From Enterococcus aquimarinus (lineage in GTDB: Bacteria; Bacillota; Bacilli; Lactobacillales; Enterococcaceae): a DNA stretch of 38,889 bases. Below are positions 31,881 to 38,889 of the stretch, piece after piece. Position numbers and translations under genes: made by a program. The stretch covers positions 38,712 to 77,600 of the forward strand of contig NZ_JXKD01000013.1 in NCBI RefSeq assembly GCF_001885765.1. Direction: 5' to 3'. Positions within the stretch are counted from its first letter, which is position 1; every line of letters begins with the position of its first letter. A model generated the notes under the pieces. It searched no databases and was not told where the DNA came from. It was given only the letters and a program-made list of their open reading frames with translations.

Positions 31881-33215
31881 ATGGAAATAGTGATTATTGG
31901 GGGAATTGCGGCTGGAATGAGTGTCGCTGCAAAAGCAAAACGGACTAATAAAGCGGCAAATGTGACCGTGATTGAAAAAGAACCCTATGTTTCTTTTGGA
32001 GCATGCGGGTTACCTTATTATTTAGGTGGCCAATTTGAGGATCAAAAAGAAATGTTTGCGCGAACACCGGAACAAATGCGTGCCAGTGGAATTGAGTTAT
32101 TATTAGAACATGAAGTCGTAGCGGTTGATTTTCAAACGAAAACCGTCACGATGACTGACTTAACAACCCAATCAGTGAAAACGAAACGTTACGATCGCTT
32201 GATGATTGCCACTGGAGCAACACCGATTATCCCTCCTATCCCGGGAATTGACTCAACGAATGTCTACACGATTACCAAACCAGAACCGGTAGCGCAGCTC
32301 AAAGCGCGTTTAAAAGACATTCAAGATGTCGTGGTCATTGGCGGGGGATTTATTGGCGTAGAAGTGGCAGATCAATTAGCTTTACAAGGAAAAACCATTC
32401 ATTTAATTGAGGCGGAAAATGCGCTGATGAATGGACCGTTTGATCCGGAGTTTTCTGAAAAAATCAAAATGGCTGTTGAGAAAGAAGCCATTACCGTTCA
32501 CTTATCCGAAAAAGCGGAAGAATTTGTGACACAAGATGGTCGCGTGACTGCCGTGAAAACCGATAAAGGGGAGTACCCGGCGGATGTTGTGATTGTCGCA
32601 GTTGGTTTTAGACCAAACACGCAATTTCTAAAAGAAGAATTAGACAGGTTACCAAATGGCGCAATCGTCATTGATGCTTATGGCCGGACGTCACAAGAAG
32701 CGGTATTTGCTGCGGGAGATTGTGCGACGGTTCCTCATCGACTTGCCGGAAATGTCTATTTACCATTAGCGACGGTTGCGAACAAAATGGGGCGTATCAT
32801 CGGTACGAATATTGCGGTAGAAGCAGATGAAATGCTCGCTTTTCCAGGAGTTTTAGGATCGAGTGCGATTAAAGCCGGGCAATACGAAGCAGCAAGTACG
32901 GGCTTGACTGAAAAACAAGCAAAACAGCTTAATCTGAATGTACGAACAACTTGTATTGAAACATCTAATCATTCAAATTATTATACAGTCCAAGAGAAAA
33001 TCATGATTAAACTTGTTTACGATGCGGAGACGTTTGTCTTGTATGGTGCCCAATTGTTCGGTAAAAACGAAACGGTCTTACGCGCAACCGGGTTAACGAG
33101 TGCGATTCATGCTGGAATCACGACAAAAGAATTAGGATTTATTGATTTTTCTTATGCACCACCGTTCGCTTCGACATGGGAAGCGATTAATGTCGCGGCT
33201 AATACTGCAAAATAA
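31881..33215 (+). CDS. CoA-disulfide reductase / NADH oxidase-like flavoprotein
   Basis: A 444-residue FAD- and NAD(P)H-binding enzyme of the single-cysteine disulfide reductase group. The FAD loop is IIGGIAAGMSVA at residue 5. The redox cysteine is Cys 42 in SFGACGLPYYLGG. The NAD(P) loop VVIGGGFIGVEVA is near 152, and the second FAD contact VFAAGDCATVPH near 275. The C-terminal SYAPPFASTWEAINVAAN resembles CoA-disulfide reductases more than water-forming NADH oxidases. AAGGAGG sets the ATG. It is nine bases ahead of a cystine symporter, so reduction of CoA disulfide, cystine or a mixed disulfide is a reasonable role; the exact substrate is open. Confidence 0.85.
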   Translation: MEIVIIGGIAAGMSVAAKAKRTNKAANVTVIEKEPYVSFGACGLPYYLGGQFEDQKEMFARTPEQMRASGIELLLEHEVVAVDFQTKTVTMTDLTTQSVKTKRYDRLMIATGATPIIPPIPGIDSTNVYTITKPEPVAQLKARLKDIQDVVVIGGGFIGVEVADQLALQGKTIHLIEAENALMNGPFDPEFSEKIKMAVEKEAITVHLSEKAEEFVTQDGRVTAVKTDKGEYPADVVIVAVGFRPNTQFLKEELDRLPNGAIVIDAYGRTSQEAVFAAGDCATVPHRLAGNVYLPLATVANKMGRIIGTNIAVEADEMLAFPGVLGSSAIKAGQYEAASTGLTEKQAKQLNLNVRTTCIETSNHSNYYTVQEKIMIKLVYDAETFVLYGAQLFGKNETVLRATGLTSAIHAGITTKELGFIDFSYAPPFASTWEAINVAANTAK

Positions 33216-33224
33216 AGGAGAGAA

Positions 33225-34649
33225 ATGATTATGATTGAATCACCATTTTTTACCCAGTTTTTAAAAATCAGTAATGCCTATACACTGATTGCTATTATTT
33301 TATTAGTTCTTTCGATTGGTATTTTAAAAGTGTTAAAAGATAAGCGGACGAGCTTTTCAAAACGAATGATTATTGCCTTAGTCATTGGTTTGGTTTTAGG
33401 GATTGCGATCGATTTAGTAGGGAAATCCAGCCCAATCTTCCTTGATTACGGAAGAAGAGAAATTTCAGTCTGGTATAGTTTAGTTGGAACAGGTTTCTTG
33501 AAATTAGTTCAATTATTGGCGATTCCTGTGGTGTTCTTATCGATTATTCAAGTAGTTGTCAATGTTGAAGGTGACCGCATTAAAAGTTTAACGGGTAGAA
33601 CCTTTGCAACATTATTAGGAACGACCGCAATCTCAGCAATTGTTGGGATTTTAGTTGTGAAACTGTTTAATTTACAAGGAGCTAGTTTTGCGGGTGATTT
33701 AACAGATGCTAAAGCGGAATCGATTGGCACCATTGCCGCACAAAGTTTTCCGGAATTTTTCTTAAAATTAATTCCTAATAATATCTTCCAAGTCATGAGT
33801 GATAATGGCAGTATTGTTTCTGTTGTGATTATCGCAGCGATGTTTGCGAGTGCGATTCGTTTCTTACAAGTCAAAAAACCAAAAGAAGTTGCCCCTTTTA
33901 TGGTCCTACTCGATTCATTAAAAGTGACAGTGAACTCAGTCTTAACAAACGTTATCAAATTAATGCCATACGGAATTGTTGCCTTAGTTTCAAATACCAT
34001 TATTTCAAATGGTGTTGAAGCGATTATCGGAATGTTAGGCTTTATTGCCGCGCTCTACACGGGTGTCTTCATCATGCTACTTGTTTATGTGGTGATTTTA
34101 CTAGCAGTTGGCGCAAATCCAATTACGTTCTACAAAAAAACCTTTACGACTTTAGTCTTTGCCTTCTCTTCTCGTTCAAGTGTGGGAACATTGCCTTACA
34201 CCTTGAAAACATTACAAGAAGATCTTGGTGTATCAGGTGAAACATCGAATTTTGTTGGGACACTTGGAACATCGATTGGAATGAATGGCTGTGCCGGTGT
34301 CTTCCCAGCAATGCTTGGGACTTTAATTGCGGGTGCGGTGGGAACGGAATTGAATCTCTCGTTCTTCGTCCTAGTTGTCGTTGTCGTCACAGTTGGTTCA
34401 ATCGGAATTGCTGGCGTTCCTGGAACAGCGACCGTTGCAGCAACTGTTACCTTGAATGGTTTAGGCTATGGCCATACGATTTCAAGTATTGGTGCGGTTT
34501 TCGGAATTGATCCGATCATCGATATGGGTCGTACGATGTTAAACGTGGCAGGTGCGATGGTGTCTGCGATCGTCGTTGATAAATGGGATGGTACATTTAA
34601 TCGTGAAATTTACGATGCACCGATGAAAGCAAGTAGTGATGAAGAATAA
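33225..34649 (+). CDS. tcyP: L-cystine symporter, TcyP type
   Basis: A 474-residue membrane protein of the dicarboxylate/amino acid:cation symporter (DAACS) family, near the length of B. subtilis TcyP (463) and E. coli YdjN. The hairpin/ligand region reads AFSSRSSVGTLPYTLKTL near residue 307 and GTSIGMNGCAGVFPAMLG near 345, as in cystine carriers rather than glutamate carriers. AAAGGAGAG serves ATG 33225 (short spacing) or ATG 33231 (472 residues). It follows the flavoprotein directly, giving an import-then-reduce pair. A bidirectional terminator follows. Confidence 0.88.
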   Translation: MIMIESPFFTQFLKISNAYTLIAIILLVLSIGILKVLKDKRTSFSKRMIIALVIGLVLGIAIDLVGKSSPIFLDYGRREISVWYSLVGTGFLKLVQLLAIPVVFLSIIQVVVNVEGDRIKSLTGRTFATLLGTTAISAIVGILVVKLFNLQGASFAGDLTDAKAESIGTIAAQSFPEFFLKLIPNNIFQVMSDNGSIVSVVIIAAMFASAIRFLQVKKPKEVAPFMVLLDSLKVTVNSVLTNVIKLMPYGIVALVSNTIISNGVEAIIGMLGFIAALYTGVFIMLLVYVVILLAVGANPITFYKKTFTTLVFAFSSRSSVGTLPYTLKTLQEDLGVSGETSNFVGTLGTSIGMNGCAGVFPAMLGTLIAGAVGTELNLSFFVLVVVVVTVGSIGIAGVPGTATVAATVTLNGLGYGHTISSIGAVFGIDPIIDMGRTMLNVAGAMVSAIVVDKWDGTFNREIYDAPMKASSDEE

Positions 34650-34664
34650 TCATTTTTAATAAAT

Positions 34665-34722
34665 AAAAACCCGATCGGCCAATAAAAAGAGGAAACTCTT
34701 TCATTGGTCAATCGGGTTTTTT
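34665..34722. terminator. Bidirectional terminator, tcyP / regulator
   Basis: AAAAACCCGATCGGCCAAT pairs with ATTGGTCAATCGGGTTTTTT; an inner AAAGAG...CTCTTT hairpin extends it. It lies between converging genes. Confidence 0.9.
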
Positions 34723-34732
34723 CTTGTAAAAC

Positions 34733-35398
34733 TTAGCTGTTTTCTACCATTTTAATGTAACGATAGACGCTTGGTTCAGAGATGTGTAAAATTTCTGAAA
34801 CGCGCGCGACAGCTCCTTTTATTTGGAAAACACCGCGTTCATTTAAATTACGCACAATTTCTACTTTTAGTTCCTTACTCAATAATACTTTTTGGTCGAG
34901 TAAGTCTGGCGAAACAATGGAGTAGACAATTCCTTCAATCGATTCGTCTAAGATTTCGACGAGATCGGTTGATTGAGGCTCATCAGATGGTAACAATGTC
35001 GTTGAAGGAAAAGGTGCCAGATTCGCTAAGGCGAGAATATCACGCGAAAGTTCTTCGTAGCGACTCGTATCTTGATTAATACAAAGCATGCCTTCTAACT
35101 CGCCATTCTTTCCTTTGATAAAGAAGGTGGAACCTTTCAGTTGTTTACCGTTGATTGTTTGCGACTTGTAATTTAAGACGTAATCTTGCACTTTATGTTT
35201 TTTAGATTGGATTAACTCAAGTGCAAAACCGGTAATCGGCGAATGAATTGTCCGTCCACTGACATGACTATTCTCAATCGCAGCAATGTGGAAATTTCCA
35301 GAATCTAACACATGTAACACAATTTCATATTGATGACCAAGTGTTTTCCCTAAAAAGTGTGACAGGGAAGTATAAAGTTGCAATTTTTCGTTATCCAT
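34733..35398 (-). CDS. YheO/DauR-like transcriptional regulator
   Basis: A 221-residue regulator with an N-terminal YheO-like PAS domain (about residues 5-115, including HHVLDSGNF-type VLHVLDSGNFHIAAIENSHV near 27) and a C-terminal HTH_22 domain (about 160-218, VARVSEILHISEPSVYRYIKM at the end). DauR, a member of this family, senses an amino-acid-related signal and represses its own and neighbouring catabolic genes. AGGAG six bases upstream sets the ATG. Its promoter carries a TGATAAAAAATTATTA palindrome at the -10, nearly identical to one between the metC-like and flavoprotein genes, so this protein is the likely binder. Confidence 0.85.
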   Translation of the reverse strand: MDNEKLQLYTSLSHFLGKTLGHQYEIVLHVLDSGNFHIAAIENSHVSGRTIHSPITGFALELIQSKKHKVQDYVLNYKSQTINGKQLKGSTFFIKGKNGELEGMLCINQDTSRYEELSRDILALANLAPFPSTTLLPSDEPQSTDLVEILDESIEGIVYSIVSPDLLDQKVLLSKELKVEIVRNLNERGVFQIKGAVARVSEILHISEPSVYRYIKMVENS

Positions 35399-35408
35399 AC
35401 GTTTCTCC

Positions 35409-35424
35409 TAATAATTTTTTATCA
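35409..35424 (-). promoter_or_regulatory. Palindromic operator, copy 3, at regulator promoter
   Basis: Minus strand TGATAAAAAATTATTA, one base different from copy 1. It overlaps a candidate -10 (TATGAT, 35427-35422 leftward) and abuts the ribosome site AGGAG, a layout expected for autorepression. Confidence 0.6.
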
Positions 35425-35621
35425 TAGTAAAAGAATACCATAACCTGAATTTTTATTCATGTGTCGATTTCCTTTTTTAGTGATTCTTAATGAAATATGC
35501 TCGATTCTTTTTATTGCCTCAAAAATATTCGAGGGTCCCTAACGATTGAACTGATTCCCGTCTCTTAAAAAAGATGCTGTCGATGCGCGCAAGATTCTTT
35601 TCGTGATTAAGGGATTTGATT

Positions 35622-35671
35622 TTGACATTTTTAGATAATGGGTATATAGTAAAGATGTGATTACAATTGTA
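35622..35671 (+). promoter_or_regulatory. copZA promoter and CopY box
   Basis: TTGACA (35622-35627), 17 bases, TATAGT (35645-35650): near-consensus. TACAATTGTA (35662-35671) exactly matches the CopY operator consensus TACANNTGTA and lies around +5 to +15, where CopY represses until copper displaces it. No second box is seen. Confidence 0.88.
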
Positions 35672-35696
35672 AACAAAAGAAAGCGAGTGTTGAAAG

Positions 35697-35900
35697 ATGG
35701 AGAAAAGATATACGATTAAAAAAATGAAATGTGCAGGATGTGCCAATAAGATTACGGCTACGTTAGAGCAACTAGCAGGTGTTAAAAAGATTGACATAAA
35801 GCTTGCGGAACAAACCGTTAACGTATCTTTTGATGACCAAAAAATAAAGGCACAACAAATCGAAGAGGCGCTCAGTCATGCGGGCTATCCTGTAGACTAA
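35697..35900 (+). CDS. copZ: Copper chaperone CopZ
   Basis: A 67-residue heavy-metal-associated domain protein. The Cu(I) site is MKCAGCANK near residue 9 (CxxC, Cys 11 and Cys 14). It has the usual length and beta-alpha-beta-beta-alpha-beta pattern, ending IEEALSHAGYPVD. It would carry Cu(I) to the CopA ATPase and to the CopY repressor. The ribosome site is weak (GAGTG or GAAAG before the ATG). It stands directly behind the CopY box and 24 bases before copA. Confidence 0.92.
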   Translation: MEKRYTIKKMKCAGCANKITATLEQLAGVKKIDIKLAEQTVNVSFDDQKIKAQQIEEALSHAGYPVD

Positions 35901-35924
35901 AAAATTAGTAGGGAGGAAAATGAC

Positions 35925-38384
35925 GTGAAAAAAGAAACATTTCCGATTGAAGGGATGTCTTGCGCTTCATGTGCGCAAACCGTCGAAAAATCGGTTCAAA
36001 ACCTCGCCGGGGTCCAAGAGGCCTCAGTCAACTTTGCAACGGAAAAATTAACGGTAACTTATAATGAACAAGAATTAACTGCTCAAACTATTAGCGAAGC
36101 GGTTCATCAAGCAGGGTACGAAGTCGTTCAATCGACGCAAGAAATGACTTTTGCGATTGAAGGAATGACGTGTTCATCTTGTGCCCAAACGGTTGAAAAA
36201 ACAGCCAAGCATTTAGCAGGTGTGAAGGATGCGGCAGTCAATTTGGCGACAGAAAAATTAGTCGTTCAATTCAATCCAGGAGCGGTGCAAGCACGTGAGA
36301 TTATTGAAGCCGTGAAGGAAGCGGGTTATAGTGCTAAGATTTTCACTTCAAGCAAAGAAAATACGACAGAAGAAGCAGATAAAAAAGCCAAACATCTAAA
36401 AGATATTTGGACTCGCTTTATCGGTTCAGCTATTTTTACGGTACCATTGCTTTACTTAGCGATGGGTGACATGGTTGGGTTACCAACACCAAGCTTTTTA
36501 AATCCAATGGAAAATAGCGTAACGTTTGCGACATTGCAATTATTGCTAACGATTCCAGTGATGTATTTTGGTCGTAGCTTTTTCATCGTAGGATTCCGTA
36601 CCTTATTTAAAGGTCATCCGAATATGGATTCACTTGTCGCTTTAGGAACGAGTGCCGCTTTCTTATATAGTGTTTATAGTACGATTTTAGTGTATCAAGG
36701 CGATGCTCATGCGGCGATGAACTTATATTATGAATCCGCAGCTGTTATTTTAACGTTGATTACATTAGGGAAATACTTTGAATCGGTCTCAAAAGGAAAA
36801 ACGTCGGAAGCGATTAAGAAATTAATGGGTCTGGCACCCAAAACAGCCAACGTGATGCGTGATGGTGTGGAAGTTGAAATTGCGATTGAAGACGTCCAAA
36901 CAGGCGATATTTTAGTCGTTCGTCCCGGTGAAAAAATTCCAGTCGATGGCACGGTTGTTGAAGGAAGTTCCGCAATTGATGAGTCGATGTTAACTGGTGA
37001 AAGTTTACCAGTTGAAAAGAAAATCGGTGATAGCGTAGTGGGTGCAAGTATCAACAAGACGGGTTCATTTAAATTTGAAGCAACAAAAGTCGGCGAAGAC
37101 ACGACACTATCCCAAATTATTCATTTAGTTGAAGAAGCTCAAGGATCGAAAGCGCCCATTGCACAATTAGCGGATAAAGTTTCAGGGGTCTTTGTCCCAA
37201 TCGTCATTGTACTAGCTATTTTGGCGGGTCTTGCTTGGTTCTTCTTTGGACAAGAGTCTTGGGTCTTTGCTTTAACGATTACGATTTCCGTGTTAGTGAT
37301 TGCTTGTCCGTGTGCGCTGGGATTAGCAACACCAACAGCCATTATGGTTGGAACGGGTAAAGGCGCGGAAAATGGCGTCTTAATCAAGAGTGGCGATGCA
37401 TTAGAAACAACGCACAAAATCGAAACGATTGTATTTGACAAAACAGGAACCATCACAGAAGGGAAACCAGTTGTAACGGATCTGTTGACGTATCAAGGAA
37501 TGACAGAAGAAGGGTTGTTAATGTTAGCGGCAGCAGCGGAAGTGGGTTCAGAACATCCACTGGCACAAGCAATCATCGAAAGAGCGAAAGAAAACGGCCT
37601 TGTTTTACCTGAAAGCAAAAATTTTAATGCGATTCCTGGTCATGGAATTCAAGTTTTTATTGAGGGACAAAAAGTCTTATTTGGGAATCAAAAATTAATG
37701 GCTGAAAACAATATCCCTTTAACGAATGAAGTAGCCGATGCACAGAAATTGGCGATGGATGGCAAAACACCGATGTACTTAGCTTTAGAAAATCAATTAG
37801 TCGGAATTGTTGCAGTGGCTGATACCGTTAAAACGAGTAGTCAAGCAGCGATCGCTCGTCTACACATGATGGGCTTAGAAGTGGCGATGATTACAGGGGA
37901 TAATCATCAAACAGCTCAAGCGATTGCCAAACAAGTGGGCATCGACCGTGTATTTAGTGAAGTCTTACCAGAAGATAAAGCCAAAGAAGTCAAAAAAATC
38001 CAATCCGAAGGCAAGAAAGTCGCAATGGTGGGTGATGGGATTAACGATGCACCTGCATTAGCCCAAGCGGATGTCGGAATTGCGATTGGAACAGGAACAG
38101 ACGTTGCGATTGAATCAGCCGATATTGTCTTAATGCGTGGTGATTTAAATGATGTACCAACAGCGATTGAATTAAGCCGAGCAACAATCAAAAACATCCG
38201 TGAAAATTTATTCTGGGCCTTTGCCTATAACGTTTTAGGGATCCCAGTTGCAATGGGAATCCTCTATGCCTTTGGTGGTCCATTATTAAATCCAATGTTA
38301 GCCGGTGCTGCGATGAGCTTTAGTTCGATTTCGGTTGTCTTAAATGCCTTACGATTAAAACGATTCAAACCCAAATTACCCTAA
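35925..38384 (+). CDS. copA: Cu(+)-exporting P1B-type ATPase
   Basis: An 819-residue P-type ATPase. Two N-terminal metal-binding domains carry GMSCASC near residue 9 and GMTCSSC near 82. Membrane helices begin near 165. The intramembrane metal site is CPCALG near 462, the phosphorylated Asp is in [10 protein letters not shown] near 504, HP motif SEHPLAQA near 548, and [17 protein letters not shown] near 703 is the hinge. CPC plus two CxxC domains indicates Cu(I) export from the cytoplasm. The start is GTG 35925, eight bases after GGGAGG; a nearby ATG (35920) is out of frame. Operon with copZ, controlled by the CopY box. Confidence 0.95.
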   Translation: MKKETFPIEGMSCASCAQTVEKSVQNLAGVQEASVNFATEKLTVTYNEQELTAQTISEAVHQAGYEVVQSTQEMTFAIEGMTCSSCAQTVEKTAKHLAGVKDAAVNLATEKLVVQFNPGAVQAREIIEAVKEAGYSAKIFTSSKENTTEEADKKAKHLKDIWTRFIGSAIFTVPLLYLAMGDMVGLPTPSFLNPMENSVTFATLQLLLTIPVMYFGRSFFIVGFRTLFKGHPNMDSLVALGTSAAFLYSVYSTILVYQGDAHAAMNLYYESAAVILTLITLGKYFESVSKGKTSEAIKKLMGLAPKTANVMRDGVEVEIAIEDVQTGDILVVRPGEKIPVDGTVVEGSSAIDESMLTGESLPVEKKIGDSVVGASINKTGSFKFEATKVGEDTTLSQIIHLVEEAQGSKAPIAQLADKVSGVFVPIVIVLAILAGLAWFFFGQESWVFALTITISVLVIACPCALGLATPTAIMVGTGKGAENGVLIKSGDALETTHKIETIVFDKTGTITEGKPVVTDLLTYQGMTEEGLLMLAAAAEVGSEHPLAQAIIERAKENGLVLPESKNFNAIPGHGIQVFIEGQKVLFGNQKLMAENNIPLTNEVADAQKLAMDGKTPMYLALENQLVGIVAVADTVKTSSQAAIARLHMMGLEVAMITGDNHQTAQAIAKQVGIDRVFSEVLPEDKAKEVKKIQSEGKKVAMVGDGINDAPALAQADVGIAIGTGTDVAIESADIVLMRGDLNDVPTAIELSRATIKNIRENLFWAFAYNVLGIPVAMGILYAFGGPLLNPMLAGAAMSFSSISVVLNALRLKRFKPKLP

Positions 38385-38390
38385 TTGAAA

Positions 38391-38427
38391 GAAAAAGTGC
38401 CGTTCGCTTCAGAAACGGTGCTTTTTT
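38391..38427 (+). terminator. Terminator after copA
   Basis: AAAAAGTGCCGTT pairs with AACGGTGCTTTTT (two G-U pairs) and ends in a T-run. Confidence 0.82.
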
Positions 38428-38488
38428 GACTAAGATTAAGAATGTAATAATAAAAGAACAATTGAAATTAGATCTTTGTCCTATCGTG

Positions 38489-38494
38489 TATAAT
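38489..38494 (+). promoter_or_regulatory. Candidate -10 for the last gene
   Basis: TATAAT, 27 bases before the ATG; no good -35 at 17 bases. TGTCCT (38477-38482) and AGGACA (38504-38509) flank it as an inverted repeat and could be operator halves. Confidence 0.45.
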
Positions 38495-38520
38495 CATTCT
38501 AAAAGGACAGGGATAATGAG

Positions 38521-38817
38521 ATGATGATACTAGTACCTTTTTTGAGCCTGGCGATTGCATGGCTATTGCCAATTGTTGCAATGTTTTTCCAGAAAAATTT
38601 TTTTTACTATTCTTTTTTTAGTATGCTAGCTTGTGCTTTAGGTATCTGGCTAGAGTACGGCTATATTGGGATACTGGTTCAAAAAGAAGACTGGTCGGCG
38701 ATGATGGATATTATCCCAACGATGTATACATTATTGGGACTTGCTCTTTTAGGAACAGTCGTATTAAATTCGATTCTTTGGTGGCGTGTGAAAAGCAAAG
38801 AGAGTCAAACCGTCTAA
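38521..38817 (+). CDS. Small three-helix membrane protein, unknown function
   Basis: A 98-residue protein I do not recognise. Three hydrophobic segments are visible, about residues 4-22, 27-52 and 67-88, with a charged loop QKEDWSAMMD between the second and third and a basic-charged tail (RVKSKESQTV). AAAGGACAGGGAT upstream gives a plausible ribosome site; a second ATG follows at once. It is a single-gene unit with its own -10 and a strong terminator, next to copZA but not clearly part of it. Confidence 0.75.
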   Translation: MMILVPFLSLAIAWLLPIVAMFFQKNFFYYSFFSMLACALGIWLEYGYIGILVQKEDWSAMMDIIPTMYTLLGLALLGTVVLNSILWWRVKSKESQTV

Positions 38818-38861
38818 CAGAACCATCCTTACCAATCATAGGTGAGGATGGTTCTGTTTTT
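38818..38861 (+). terminator. Terminator after last gene
   Basis: AGAACCATCCTTACC pairs with GGTGAGGATGGTTCT (one wobble) around a short loop, followed by GTTTTT. Confidence 0.9.
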
Positions 38862-38889
38862 ATAGAATTTGCGGGCGAGAAAACCCACT

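Overview
The window looks like chromosome of a low-GC lactic-acid bacterium, most likely Enterococcus or a close relative. I infer this from the A/T-rich codon use, the strong AGGAGG-type ribosome binding sites, the cyd operon lying next to menA, a polyprenyl synthase and ndh, the CopY-type operator in front of copZ-copA, and the many cre-like sites. No species can be fixed from the sequence alone. There are no tRNA or rRNA genes, no CRISPR array, and no transposase or phage genes.

Region 1 (about 1-17.4 kb) is an allantoin-use locus. The operon allE-allD-allF-allG-allH-allK (1203-7914) is followed by allC, the divergent pair pucR / pucG, a small cupin, an NCS1 allantoin permease with allantoinase (allB), and an MFS transporter. 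Together they encode allantoin -> allantoate (AllB) -> ureidoglycine (AllC) -> ureidoglycolate (AllE) -> oxalurate + NADH (AllD) -> oxamate + carbamoyl phosphate (AllFGH, formerly FdrA/YlbE/YlbF) -> ATP + NH3 + CO2 (carbamate kinase). This matches the classical allantoin fermentation of 'Streptococcus allantoicus'. PucG gives a second route from ureidoglycine to oxalurate, but no AllA-type glyoxylate producer is present. Candidate CcpA sites and a repeated TTAGGTTA motif (a possible PucR box) lie in the control regions.

Region 2 (17.4-19.7 kb) holds a short Mga-like regulator, a 600-base spacer with a very good promoter and long leader, and a TauE/SafE-type exporter.

Region 3 (19.8-29.1 kb) is a minimal aerobic respiratory module: cydABCD (bd quinol oxidase and its ABC assembly factor), a long-chain polyprenyl diphosphate synthase, a MenA-type prenyltransferase and a type 2 NADH dehydrogenase. 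A 550-base gap follows, with a structured segment, a terminator and a possible 31-codon transcription unit.

Region 4 (29.6-35.4 kb) looks like a sulfur/cystine module: nitroreductase, cystathionine synthase/lyase-type enzyme, CoA-disulfide-reductase-like flavoprotein, TcyP-type cystine symporter and a YheO/DauR-like regulator. A shared near-palindrome, TGATAA-(A)n-TTATCA, lies between the divergent metC-like and flavoprotein genes (two copies) and at the regulator's own promoter. This is the best candidate for an undescribed regulatory circuit in the window.

Region 5 (35.6-38.4 kb) is copZ-copA behind a textbook promoter and CopY box, with no copY in the window. A three-helix membrane protein of unknown role closes the window.
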